Source: Anaeramoeba flamelloides (Eukaryota; Metamonada; Anaeramoebidae). From it: a DNA stretch of 64,000 nucleotides. The position numbers were made by a program, and so were the translations under genes. The notes under the pieces are model-generated. The model was not told the origin of the DNA, did no database searches, and saw nothing but the letters and a program-made list of their open reading frames with translations. Shown here in pieces: positions 23,993 to 34,600 of this stretch; positions within the stretch are counted from its first letter, which is position 1, and each line of letters starts with the position of its first letter. The DNA lies in assembly GCA_027625915.1 (NCBI GenBank), contig JANTQA010000018.1:906501-970500 (forward strand). Reading direction: 5' to 3'.

Positions 23993-24609
23993 CAGATATA
24001 TTTATCAATAATATTTTATTTATTTTTTTTTTTCTGTAATTTTGTATTGTAGATGAATTCAATCAATTTTCAAACGATGAATTATTATCTATCAAATTAA
24101 ATATCTCCAAGTTGAATTAAACAGAAATTCATTCTAACAAGATTCAAAAATTTTCACCCTAAAATAGACCTTTTTTTCACTACATGAAACTTTTAAAAAT
24201 CTTATTCCTAATAATAACAATAAATACAATAGCCTCAAGATTTGTAATTACCAAAATATTAGTTATATTTTAAATTAACATAACTATTAATGATGTAACA
24301 TAAATGAAAGTAGAAATTTTATCTAAATTTAATTTTTACTAATATTTTTTCCTACGGTAGTATTATCTACGAATAATAAAACCTCAATTTTAACTGTACA
24401 AATTTTGATAAAGAGTATTTATTAGTAATTTTAAAAAAACACAAATGATTGAAAATTTTGGGTGATTTTTATTTTTCTAAAGTGAATATTTCTTTAAATT
24501 TTGATCAAAAAGTGAAAGCAAAAGCTCAAAAAAAAATAAAAATCTCATTAAAAAATAAAAAAAACAAACAAAAAACAAAAAAAAAACAAAAATAAAGCAA
24601 AAAACAAAT
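23993..24609. other. 3' flank of USO1, no gene seen
   Basis: AT-rich sequence; the last 100 bases before the USO1 stop are almost pure A on the plus strand. Nothing else was recognised. Confidence 0.3.
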
Positions 24610-27481
24610 CTAATTTTTATTTTGTAATTTTGATTCTAAATTTGAGATAGTTTCTTTTAATTTACTGTTTTCTTCTTTTAGTGTTCCTAATCTTTGATTG
24701 TCGTCATGAATTTTCTCGTATAAAACATTTTGATTTTTTTTTAAAAATTTGTTTTCATTTTTAATATCTGATAAATCTTTTTGCAGAGGAAAAGATTCTT
24801 GTTCTTTAAATGACATTAATTTCCGAGTTTCTTCTTGATAATTTTCAATTTTTTGTTCATAATTTGAGATTTCATTTTCTTGTACATTAATATTCTGCGA
24901 ATGCTTAGATAATTCATTGTTAAGATTTTCAATTATTTTTTTTTCAGAATTGTTTTCTTGTGTAATTATTTCCAATTGTCTTGATGCGTTATTGACTTCT
25001 TGGCCCAATTCCAAATGTTGATTTTTTAATTTTTCTAACTCTATAAGCATTTTTTCGATTGCCTGTTGGTTTAATAACATATTAGAATTCTTATCTTTGT
25101 TTTCTTTATTTGAAAGTTGGGATTGTATTGATTCAAAGTATTTTTTCAATAATTTTGTAAAGCTTTTATCATAATAATAAATAAAATATTTTTTAGATTT
25201 CTCTTGGAAAAGTTCATCATTCTTTTCCGAATCTATATCATCATTATCAAAATTATTATTGATTTTATTATTTTGGTAATTATTGTTGTTGTTCTTATTA
25301 TTTATTTTATTTAATTGGGATGTTTCAATTAAAAGGTTTTCAATTTTTTCATTTTCGCCTTTCATAAATTCCTTGGAACGGAATAATATATTTATTTTTT
25401 TTAGGTATTGCTCAATGCCTACATACGTTTTTACGATATTATCAATCCCATGATCTTTTTTAGAAAATAACATAACTAATCCAATAACAATTGCAGAAAG
25501 TCCTTGTATATGAATATTTTGATCACCAACAATTAAAGAAATTAAAAATGGGAAAAATTGAGTTTGGTTAATTTGCATGTGGAGTAAATTTTCAATTATT
25601 TGGGGGAATTCGTACATCCAAATACTCAATAAAATCAAAATTCCGATTCTTTTATAATTATTCGGTTTTTCTAAATTACTTTCCAAAATAAATATTTTAA
25701 TAATTTGTTGTAATAATAAATCATTGGACTTTTTTTGTTCTTTATTAACAACTGTTGAAAGCAATATTCTTTTTGTTTGGATATTATTTTTTATTATTTC
25801 TGATAAAATTAAACAAGCAAAATAAATTTTAAATTCATCAATTTTCTTTTTCTTTTCCTTTTCATTTTCCTTTTTTTGATCCTTTTCCTTTTCTTTATTC
25901 GTTTCCTTTTTTTTTTCTTTATTCGTTTCCTTTTCTTTATTCGTTTCCTTTTTTGTTTTGTTTTCATTTCCATTTTCTGTTTCATTTCCTTCTTCTTCTT
26001 TGAAGCAAAATGCTGAAATTATAATTTTCCAAATATCAAAATTATTATTTTCATTTATTTCTAATTCTGAAAGTGTTTTCATATTATTTAAATTTTGTGA
26101 AATTGTATTGTTATTAGTCTTCTTTATTAAACCTTTCGCGACAAACATTTGAATTTCAGAATTTTTCAATAATCTTTTTAAAGTATAAATAGAAGCGATT
26201 CTTAATTCAATTTCTGTTGAAAAAAAAGATAAATTAATCAAATGATCAATAATAGTAACTTTTTCATTTCTTTGATTTGCTAATTTAAGATTCGAAAATG
26301 TTAATTGGTTAACCCTATGTTCATTAACAATCTCACCAAGCAAAATAAATAATTGGCTTTTTAAATTCACAGATATAAAGGGTTGTGTCGTTAGAAATAA
26401 AAGATCATTAAAAGACTCAACCAAAATGTCTTGGGTCCTAATGATATTTGGTGCAGTTGTTTCTTCGTCGTGTCTTGATAACAAACATAAAAATACCTCA
26501 ATTATTTTTTGAATTGTAAATTGTTTTGATGTTGAGCTTAATTTTGTTGATAAATCTTCACTTGATAGTTTAAAAATGTTTGAAAAAATTTTTATGCAAC
26601 CAGTTTCTCGAAAATGGTTCTATTTCAATTAAGTTTTGTGTTTATTTTAAAAATTAAAAAAAGTTTTGTTTCATTTTAAAAGGATAAGTAAAAAAAAATC
26701 AAATTGTTTGTGAGAAAAAAAATGGGATTTAATCAACTTCTTTTTTTTTTTTTTTTTTTTTTTTTTTGAAGAAAAGAATTATTAGAAAAGGTTTTACCTT
26801 GTTTGAAGAATTTTCAGAGAGTAAAGTTAGTATGATTTTAAAACAATCATAAATTACAATCTTTCCTTGTGATTCTGTTTCTTTTATGATAATTTGATAA
26901 AGCAATTCAAAAACTGATTCAAATGCAACAATTTTCTGAATATCGGAATTCTTTTTTATCACTTCGTATATTAATAGAATGGATTGGTTTTGTATTACCT
27001 CGCTTCGATCACGAAGAAGATCGATAATCCTTGGGATCCCGTTTGGGTTTTTCAATATTTTTTCTTGAACCAATTCGTTATCGTGCTTTAAAAGCACCGT
27101 CAATAACTTGATTGTCAAGTATCGGATTTTTGATTCAGAGTCAGCTAGTTTTGTCAAAAGCATACTTACAGATTGCTTGTCATTTAAGATTTCTTTAGCA
27201 TTTTCATAGTAAATTTGTTGTTCATAGTTTGTTGGTGTTATTAATGTGAGGATAGATTCTAAAAGAGGTAAGGTTTTTTTGGGATCTTTTTCTTCACTCA
27301 CAAGGAAAAGCAGCCTCTTTAATGATTTCCCACACCAGAGTGGATACTTGGAAGAGAATTTTCGAAGCTCTTGGATGGTATTAGAATGGTCTTCTTTTTG
27401 TTCATTTAAACTTTCAATTAGTTCGGAAATATATTGTTGATCATCAAAGTCTGGAGAGATAAATTTTTTGAAGAAATCCAT
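24610..27481 (-). CDS. USO1: USO1/p115-type vesicle tethering factor, 2 exons
   Basis: Exon 1 (27481-26798) and exon 2 (26619-24610) join at AAC AAG | AAC CAT with a 178-bp GT..AG intron, giving 897 residues. The start is the ATG of MDFFKKFISPDF; an upstream in-frame extension to 27619 runs into repeat H2 and is unlikely to be coding. Residues 1 to about 700 form an armadillo-type helical head (LIKLLTVLLKHDNELV, then DLLRDRSEVIQNQSILLIYE). Residues about 742-897 are a heptad-rich coiled coil (LEKLKNQHLELGQEV, then ENLNNELSKHSQNIN). USO1/p115 tethers COPII vesicles at the cis-Golgi through Rab1 and helps SNARE assembly. The tail is shorter than in human p115 (962 residues). A Lys/Glu/Thr/Asn low-complexity insert (about residues 440-490) interrupts the head, and an Asn-rich stretch lies near 680. 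The intron contains a run of about 27 A on the coding strand. Confidence 0.92.
25855..25975 (-). repeat. Coding minisatellite inside USO1
   Basis: Imperfect tandem units of about 17 bp with plus-strand core TTCCTTTTCTTTATTCG encode the KETNKEK repeats of the USO1 head insert. The repeat stays in frame. Confidence 0.75.
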
Positions 27482-27604
27482 AATTTGGGGAGTTGTGAGG
27501 ATTGAAAAAAAATGATTTAGTATATTGAGTTTTTGAAAACAGGTTGAGTGTTGTTTTTTTTTGAAAGTAACATTTATCAAAAACAGTTTGTTAGATTCGT
27601 TTTG

Positions 27605-27805
27605 TAGACCCAATTCCACTTTTAAGGCACAAATTTTGAATGAAAATTAAGGCATAATAAAAATCTCAAATTAAGGCACTTTTTTTAGAAATTTTTTTAC
27701 TATAAATTATTTTGCTAGAATCTGAATTTTGTGACTTAATTTGAGATTTTTTTGAGCCTGAAATTTTATTTAAAAGTTTGTGACTTAAAAGTAGAACCTA
27801 CGGTA
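27605..27805. mobile_element. Family H short hairpin element H2 just upstream of USO1
   Basis: The left arm TTCCACTTTTAAGGCACAAA then AAAAATCTCAAATTAAGGCA and the right arm GTGACTTAATTTGAGATTTT then GTTTGTGACTTAAAAGTAGA are inverted copies about 75 bp long, separated by only about 45 bp and flanked by TA. The arms match the terminal repeats of the longer element H1 (60671-61552). It begins about 124 bp upstream of the USO1 start codon. Confidence 0.75.
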
Positions 27806-28499
27806 TATAAATTTTAAACCTTTCAACAACGTAAAGATACTTTACAACATGTTCAAATATTTGGCAAAATTTTTAGATGGGAAGAATTGTAAAAGATATA
27901 AAACTTTGTATAGTATAAAAATTTTTTTGTGATGTTGATTTAAAATAATTGATTTTACTTATTATTGTGATTTTTATTTTATATGGTAGTGTGATTATTA
28001 TATTTTTATGATTTTTGTTACAAAACAGGATACATCATGATTTTTAAATATTATAAGGTATAGATTACTAATATTATGATAATTATGTAATCTTCAGAAC
28101 CTCTCTTTTATAAAATACAATTCAAATTCAAATTTTGTAAAATTCTACTTGATTCCATTCTCTAATTCCAATAAAAATACTTTGAATGGATATAAATCAA
28201 CTTCAAATTGGCTATAATTAAGATAATCCTTAAAAAAAAATTTTGGGAAAAAATTTCTTTTGAATGTTTAATAATGAAATTTTATTAAGGAAATGGTATC
28301 TTTTTTATTTTTGAATGAAATTTGAATTTTACATGTTAATTCTCAAAGAATTTAAATTTTGATTAAAAAGATAGGAATTTTTTATTATTAGAAATAATAT
28401 ATATAGGAATTTGGCTTGGAAAAGGAAACAATCCAAAAAAATATAAAAAAAAATAAAATGATTTTTAACCAAAAAAAAAAAACGAAGATATTGAGTCTA
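27806..28499. other. Intergenic stretch, nothing recognised
   Basis: AT-rich DNA upstream of USO1 with no ORF or matched repeat ends. Confidence 0.3.
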
Positions 28500-28940
28500 A
28501 TTACAAATGTTCAAATCAACGTGTCTTAGCCAATTGTTTTATGGATTATTCATCTTTTGTTCAATTAAAAAAATTTTCAACAAGATTTATGTTTGGATAC
28601 CGAAAAAAATTGACCAAATTTTAAAAAAATTATCCTTATTCTCCCAGCATAATTTATAAAACTGAAGAAAAAAAATGACCAAGTCAGAACTTCAATTTCT
28701 AAAAGAAGATATAAACTCAAAAATAAATTAGAAATTCTGGGTTTAAGATCACTTATCAAAAAATTTAAATTTAATAAAAAAGATAATGAAAATATTCATT
28801 GGGAAATAGATAACTTAAAATTTTTTAGATGTGAATCTCAATCAATTAAGAGAAAACTTGATTATAAATTGTTCTGGGTGGAAAGGTCAGGAATATTGAA
28901 AAATTATTATTATACTAACATTATAAACAAACAGGTATGC
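28500..28940 (+). mobile_element. LINE 3' fragment L3, degenerate
   Basis: The translation from about 28620 reads SPSIIYKTEEKNDQVRTSIS, then KRRYKLKNKLEILGL and NIHWEIDNLKFF, aligning with L2 at about 9280-9540 (SPRLIYKTEAKIDLARLKIY, then NINWHTKGLKLL). Frames shift within it. Homology stops at about 28938, where cluster P5 begins; no poly(A) end was seen. It lies between the USO1 and phosphotransferase genes. Confidence 0.72.
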
Positions 28941-29375
28941 TGTCGAGTGTCGTAGAGTAAAGTATGTTATTTTGGAGTTTTCTGTTTTATCTTTAAAGTG
29001 TTCTAGGTTTTTTTGAGGTTTTCTATTTGATTTGACAATCTATCGATTTTCGTTCGGTTTTTTTTACTTTTTGAGATAAACCGAAAATTTATTAAAATTT
29101 TCAGTTTATTTCAATAAGTAAAAAAAACCTAGAACACCACATAAATAAAATAGTAAACCTCAAAAAAACCTAGAACACTTAACAAATAAAACAGAAAAAT
29201 CAAGAAAATCTAAAGACATTTTTCCAGAATTCAAAAGAAATAGAGGAAAATCTTTAATTTCGCTCAATTCTTTCAAATTTTGGAAAAGTAACTGATGTTT
29301 TTTTTTTAATTTAAGAAATAAACAGAAAATTAAATAAATTTTCTTTTAATTTCTAAAACAAAAACAAAACCAAAC
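28941..29375. repeat. Palindromic-module cluster P5, three-level nested palindromes
   Basis: The cluster begins with the tag GAGTGTCGTAGAGTA. The outer palindrome arms are about 28970-29004 and 29172-29215. At its centre is a second palindrome, 29005-29171 (AGGTTTTTTTGAGG .. CCTCAAAAAAACCT). At that palindrome's centre is a third, 29055-29130 (GGTTTTTTTTACTTTTTGA .. AATAAGTAAAAAAAACCT). Two further single modules follow at about 29218-29288 (TTTTCCAGAATTCAAAAGAA type) and about 29299-29375. Confidence 0.75.
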
Positions 29376-29962
29376 ATTTATAAGAGGAAATTAATCACCT
29401 CATTTCAAAATAATAAAAAAAGTGGAGAATTTATAGAAAATAGGAACGACATCAAAATAAATTTTAATTAGAGTATTTAACAATTTGTTAATTGTAATTT
29501 AATAAAGAGTTTATAATAATATGATCTATTTAAAAACATCCAAAAAATTTTCTTAATAAAACTTCTAATTGGATTTAAGAGCAAATTTTATATTCGGTAT
29601 TAAAAAAAAAAACTATTAAAAGTTTCTTAGACACTTAAAATCAAATTGAAATTATCCATGAACTTTTGATTTGGTTAAAAAAAAAGAAAATTAAAATCAA
29701 AGGAAAGAACTATGAGAATGGCTCATAGTCTTTTTTTAAAAAATCTCTATTTTAAAAATAATAAAAATATTTTTATTTAGTAACTTCATCAAAAATATAT
29801 TTGATCGGGAAAAAAAAAAAAAAACAATTCTTTTCAGGATTCGATTAATTTATTGGTTTTATTATTTTAATTTTTTAGAATTTTGAAAATCAATCAAAAA
29901 GAAATGCTCTTTATCTTTTACAAGATAATAATAAAACAAATAATTTTCTTTATTGCTTGTCA

Positions 29963-30991
29963 TTAATTTGTTTTTCGATTTTTAATTTTCAAAAGTGAAA
30001 TGTTAAGATACCTTTTTGTTTGATTGATAATATTAATTGAAAGATGAAGCAAAAGTAAGATAACTAATAATAAGAACATGATAAAAAATGCTTTTGGTGC
30101 AATAAAATATTTACCAGCAAATATGTATATAATTAATATTGCGAATGGTGCAATGAAAGATACCGAAAAAAACCAATAATTAAAATCTTTTGTTATATGA
30201 GAAAGGAGCATTCTAAACTATTATTATATAATTAACAAAATTTTTAAGATTTTTCAAAATTTAAAAATTTTTATATTTGTTAAAAAAAAAAATAATAAAT
30301 GAATGAAAATGAAAATAAATACGTTTGCGTTTGTTGCCAAAATCCCAAAGAAAGTGTAATAACCTTCCAATCATTGCGAATAAAATCTTTGAAAATAAAC
30401 CCAGTTAAAGTTGCAATCAATAATATAAAAACTAATGGAAGAGAAGCTTTAGAAATCTCCCAAATTTTATTTTTTTGTTTTTGAAACACTTTAAAAATAT
30501 TGATACACGAGCAAACTTGTCCATATAAAAACATTATTAAAAAGGAGATCACTGCCATTTTCGATATCTTTAAACCAAATAATGTTCCAGTTAAAAGTCT
30601 TGGAACTATACAAAATTTATAAATAATTATTTCGTGCAATTACATATGTAATAAATTTGAGCATAGATTAATAATAATAATAATAAGCATAACACCATAT
30701 AACCTGGTATATTAGTAATGAATGAAAATAAAAACTAAAATAGAAAAAGTTATTAAAAATATTTTACATAAGGTTAATATTATATTTAAGATCACTAAAC
30801 CGCATACACCTTCATCAGCTCCATTTAAGACAGGTAAATGAAATATTCCACAAATATATCTATAAATGTATTATTTTTAAAAGTCAAAAAAAAAAAAAAA
30901 TTGTTTTTTGTTTGAATAATATTGTTTTTATAAATTTCATAAAATTGTTTTAGTATTGCTTTTTGTTTTAAATCAATGAAGGTATTATTTT

Positions 30992-31030
<39 letters not shown>

Positions 31031-31615
31031 CTCTTTTTAGTCAAACGAGCCCAGTTTTATTGGAGAAATAGAATATATTCTATGTGTTTGATTCATTATT
31101 CTTCTTAAACTCAAATTTTAATTTTTAGATCAAAATCATTTTTTCTCATTTTCAATTTTTTTTTTCTCATTTAGTCAATTGTATTTTGCTTTGCTTTTTT
31201 TTCTTCTTCTTTTTTTTTATTGTTTTTTTTTTTTTTTATCTTTTTTCTTTTTAAAAAAATTAAATTTGAAAAAAAAAATGTTTGGAACCCCAAATTAACA
31301 TTAAGAAAAGTGAAGCTTTGTATTTTCTTTTAAAATTCATACATTTACAAGTAAAAAATCTTATTGTCAACAATTTTAATTTCCTAAAGAAATTGAAAAT
31401 TTTGCATTAGAAGTTCCAATGAAAAGTGCACAAAATTTTTTTACATTTTTTTTTTTTTTGAATTTTTATGGTTTTTTCATGCTTTTCTTTCATGGTTATC
31501 GACTTTAATTCGTTGTTTATTATATCTGATATTTCTAAACAATTTAAGTTTGGTTGATTCTTCAAAATAAAGCTGAATTTTTCATTTTTGGCTTGGGCCC
31601 TTTGAGTGAAATGGA

Positions 31616-31652
<37 letters not shown>

Positions 31653-34600
31653 ACGATGATGAAGGTAGGGTAATGATTTTATTAAGAGACAATTAAACTT
31701 GAAAAACAAAAATATCTTTATTACTCGAGAGAAACGAATTCTCATTTTCAATTAATTCGTTTTTTTCCAATTAAATTTTCAGCAAAAAAATCTTATCCGT
31801 TTTTTCCATTTGAATTTTTAGGTTTTGAAAAACAAGAAAAATTTTCTAAACATTTTTATTTTTCAAAATTTCTATTTTAGTGATTTCTGAGAGTTTGAAT
31901 GGGTAAATTATTTTTGAAATTATAATTGTCTTTCAAAAAATAAGATATTTACAAAAAATTGGGAAAAATTTATTGTAAAAAATATATTTATGAACCTCAA
32001 ATCCGAATAAAATTATTTAAATATCCAAAAATTTTTCTTAGCTATTTATTGATTCCTAATAACACACCAATTTGTTTGTTAAAAAGACATTACATAAATA
32101 AAATATATGAAAATTTCTGAGATCGATTTTAAATGATATTTTTTCAATGTTGAAAATTGGTGTTAGTTTTTTTTTCTTTTTGATCAAAAAATAGTTTTCA
32201 TAAGAGGATAATCTCATCAAATTTCCAAATAGAATTGAACAAATAGAACCACATTTTATCATTTAAAAGATCATTTGTACCATTGTAATATATTGGACTT
32301 TTTTTATTGGAATTTTTTGTGCCTTATTTTCTCCAAAAAAAGTCCATTTTTTTTTCATTTTTTCAAAATCTTTTAATGAACATATTTTAAAATAAATACA
32401 TAGGTAATTGATTCAATTGGTATTAGTATTTCTTTTTAATTTAGTATTACCAATTTACAAAAAGAATTATGTGAAAAGGCAATATTATTTGAAATCTAAA
32501 AAAAAAAATACATTTTTTTTTTAAAATATCTTTTAAGAAAAATAAATGTTAAGAATATAAAAAATGTTCAATGAGTATAGTAAATTTTTTTTCCGATCGA
32601 TCTTGTGTAAAAAAAAAATAAATAGTAAAAATGATATCTTTTAAAAATACCGAAAAAGAAATTCTGCCTTATGTATAAAAAAGAAAGAGTGGAATAAAAA
32701 AGAAAGAAGGCACTTACTCTTCAAGATTAAGAAAATAATATGTTGTTGTTGCAATTAAAACGGCAATGTATATGGTTAATCCCTCATTCAAGTTAACAGA
32801 CATCACTCCAATATGAAGAAAAAACTGTGATTATAGAATATGATAAAAAAGAAAATAGATGAAATTTTTGTTAATTTTTACAGTAAAGATAGAGATTTTT
32901 TGGTTACTAAAAGTAAATAATTTTGAAGAGTGCTTTTTCTTCTAAAAATTTTTTATCTACATATTACAATGCTTTTTGTACAAATTTTGAAAATTAAATA
33001 TTTTGTTCTATTTGTGAATTGATTTTAAAAGAAAATTCACAACCTAGATAAAAAGAATTCATAAAATAACCTTAAGGTAAATAGAATTGAGTCATCTTTA
33101 TTTGAATTTTGGTAAGAATAAATTTAAAATATTTAACTTTTCCATTTTAGAAACTCCTGGTTTTATTTTTCAATATTAAAGTTTAAATTGGATCTCAAAT
33201 ACAAATTCCTTCAATCAATTTTCAATTCGGATTTCCAAACAAAACAAAAGATAATAAATATTGGGTTTATCTTTTCTAAAAGGGATTTTGTAAAAAAAAG
33301 ACGAGAAAACAAGGTAGATTTACATTGATTCAAAAATATAAAAGTAAAAAATTGTGAAAATTCTAGAATCCTTTTTTGGTTCTCTTATCAAATTTATCTG
33401 ACTCTTGATGTTAAAAAGGAAACACAAGTGTAAAGGTAAGTTTAATTTGCTTTTCAGTGAAAATTCAACACAATTTCAATCAAAAATTTACATGATTACA
33501 AAAATATCAAATTTGAAAAAGTCATTAAGGAAGTACGTACATTTTACTTTTTTGAAAAAATTTAATTGTGTTAACATTACTAAAAAATATTTTTTTGAGT
33601 GTCAGCAACTATTCAAACTTTGAAACCAAAACACCACTCACTAGTCTATTCATGAAAGAAAACGAAATCAAAGTAATTCAGATTTGAATCTTAAATTTTT
33701 CAATTTTTTGAACATTTTTTTTTGATTCAAATTTTAGGTTTTATTAAATTTGGTTTTGGATCTCGAGATGTGTTTATACGAACGATTGAAATTAATCAAA
33801 CAGTAAACCAAAAAAATATACCCGAATAGGTGTGCATTTGAAACAAATATTTTCTTTTAGAAGACCAAACATGAAAGATCACCATTCCAAATAAATTTAT
33901 TGAAATCAAGAATGAAAAAAAAAAAAATCGATAAAAGCCTATATTTTCAAAGATTGGTTTTCTTTATCTTCTTAGTTTGTATGAATACAAACTATTTTTT
34001 TCCATGAATTTCTCGCCACATTACTATTTGTTATTATTTTATAAAACCTTTTTTGACAAATTTGTTTTCAAAATTCTTTTTTAAAATATTTTTATCAAAC
34101 AAAGCCAAAACAAGGAATACTATTTCAAAAATTAAAATAAAGGGGTTGAATTCTTGGAATCAAAAAACAGTTACAAAAGATTCAAATCAAAATAATTGAA
34201 AATTTCAATAACAAATTTCAATCAGATTCAGTATTTTTTTGAGTTCTCATTTTAATGGAAAATAAATAATTATAAAATCAAACGCATTTGTCCAATAAAC
34301 GGTCATTCCCAAGAAGAATTAAAAAAATCTTGTATTTTCTGAACTAAAACTAGAATTAGATGACATAAATGAAAATAGGGATTTTTAAATTCATTTTGGA
34401 AATTCTTTAGAAATAAACAGTAATTTGTTTTTCAAAAATTTTCCAAACATAATTTTTTTCATAAAGAATTAAAAATAAAACCAAATAAAGAAAAAGTAAT
34501 TGTGTAAAATGTTATAGATAAGATCAAGTAATAAATGATTTTTATTTATTTTTTTTTCGATCAATTTTTTCATTTTTTTGATTTCCGTTTTGTTGTTGGT

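Noticed and set aside
27482-27619. Upstream in-frame extension of USO1 exon 1
   Set aside because: The extension enters element H2, and the downstream MDFFKKF start matches the family's expected N-terminal position.
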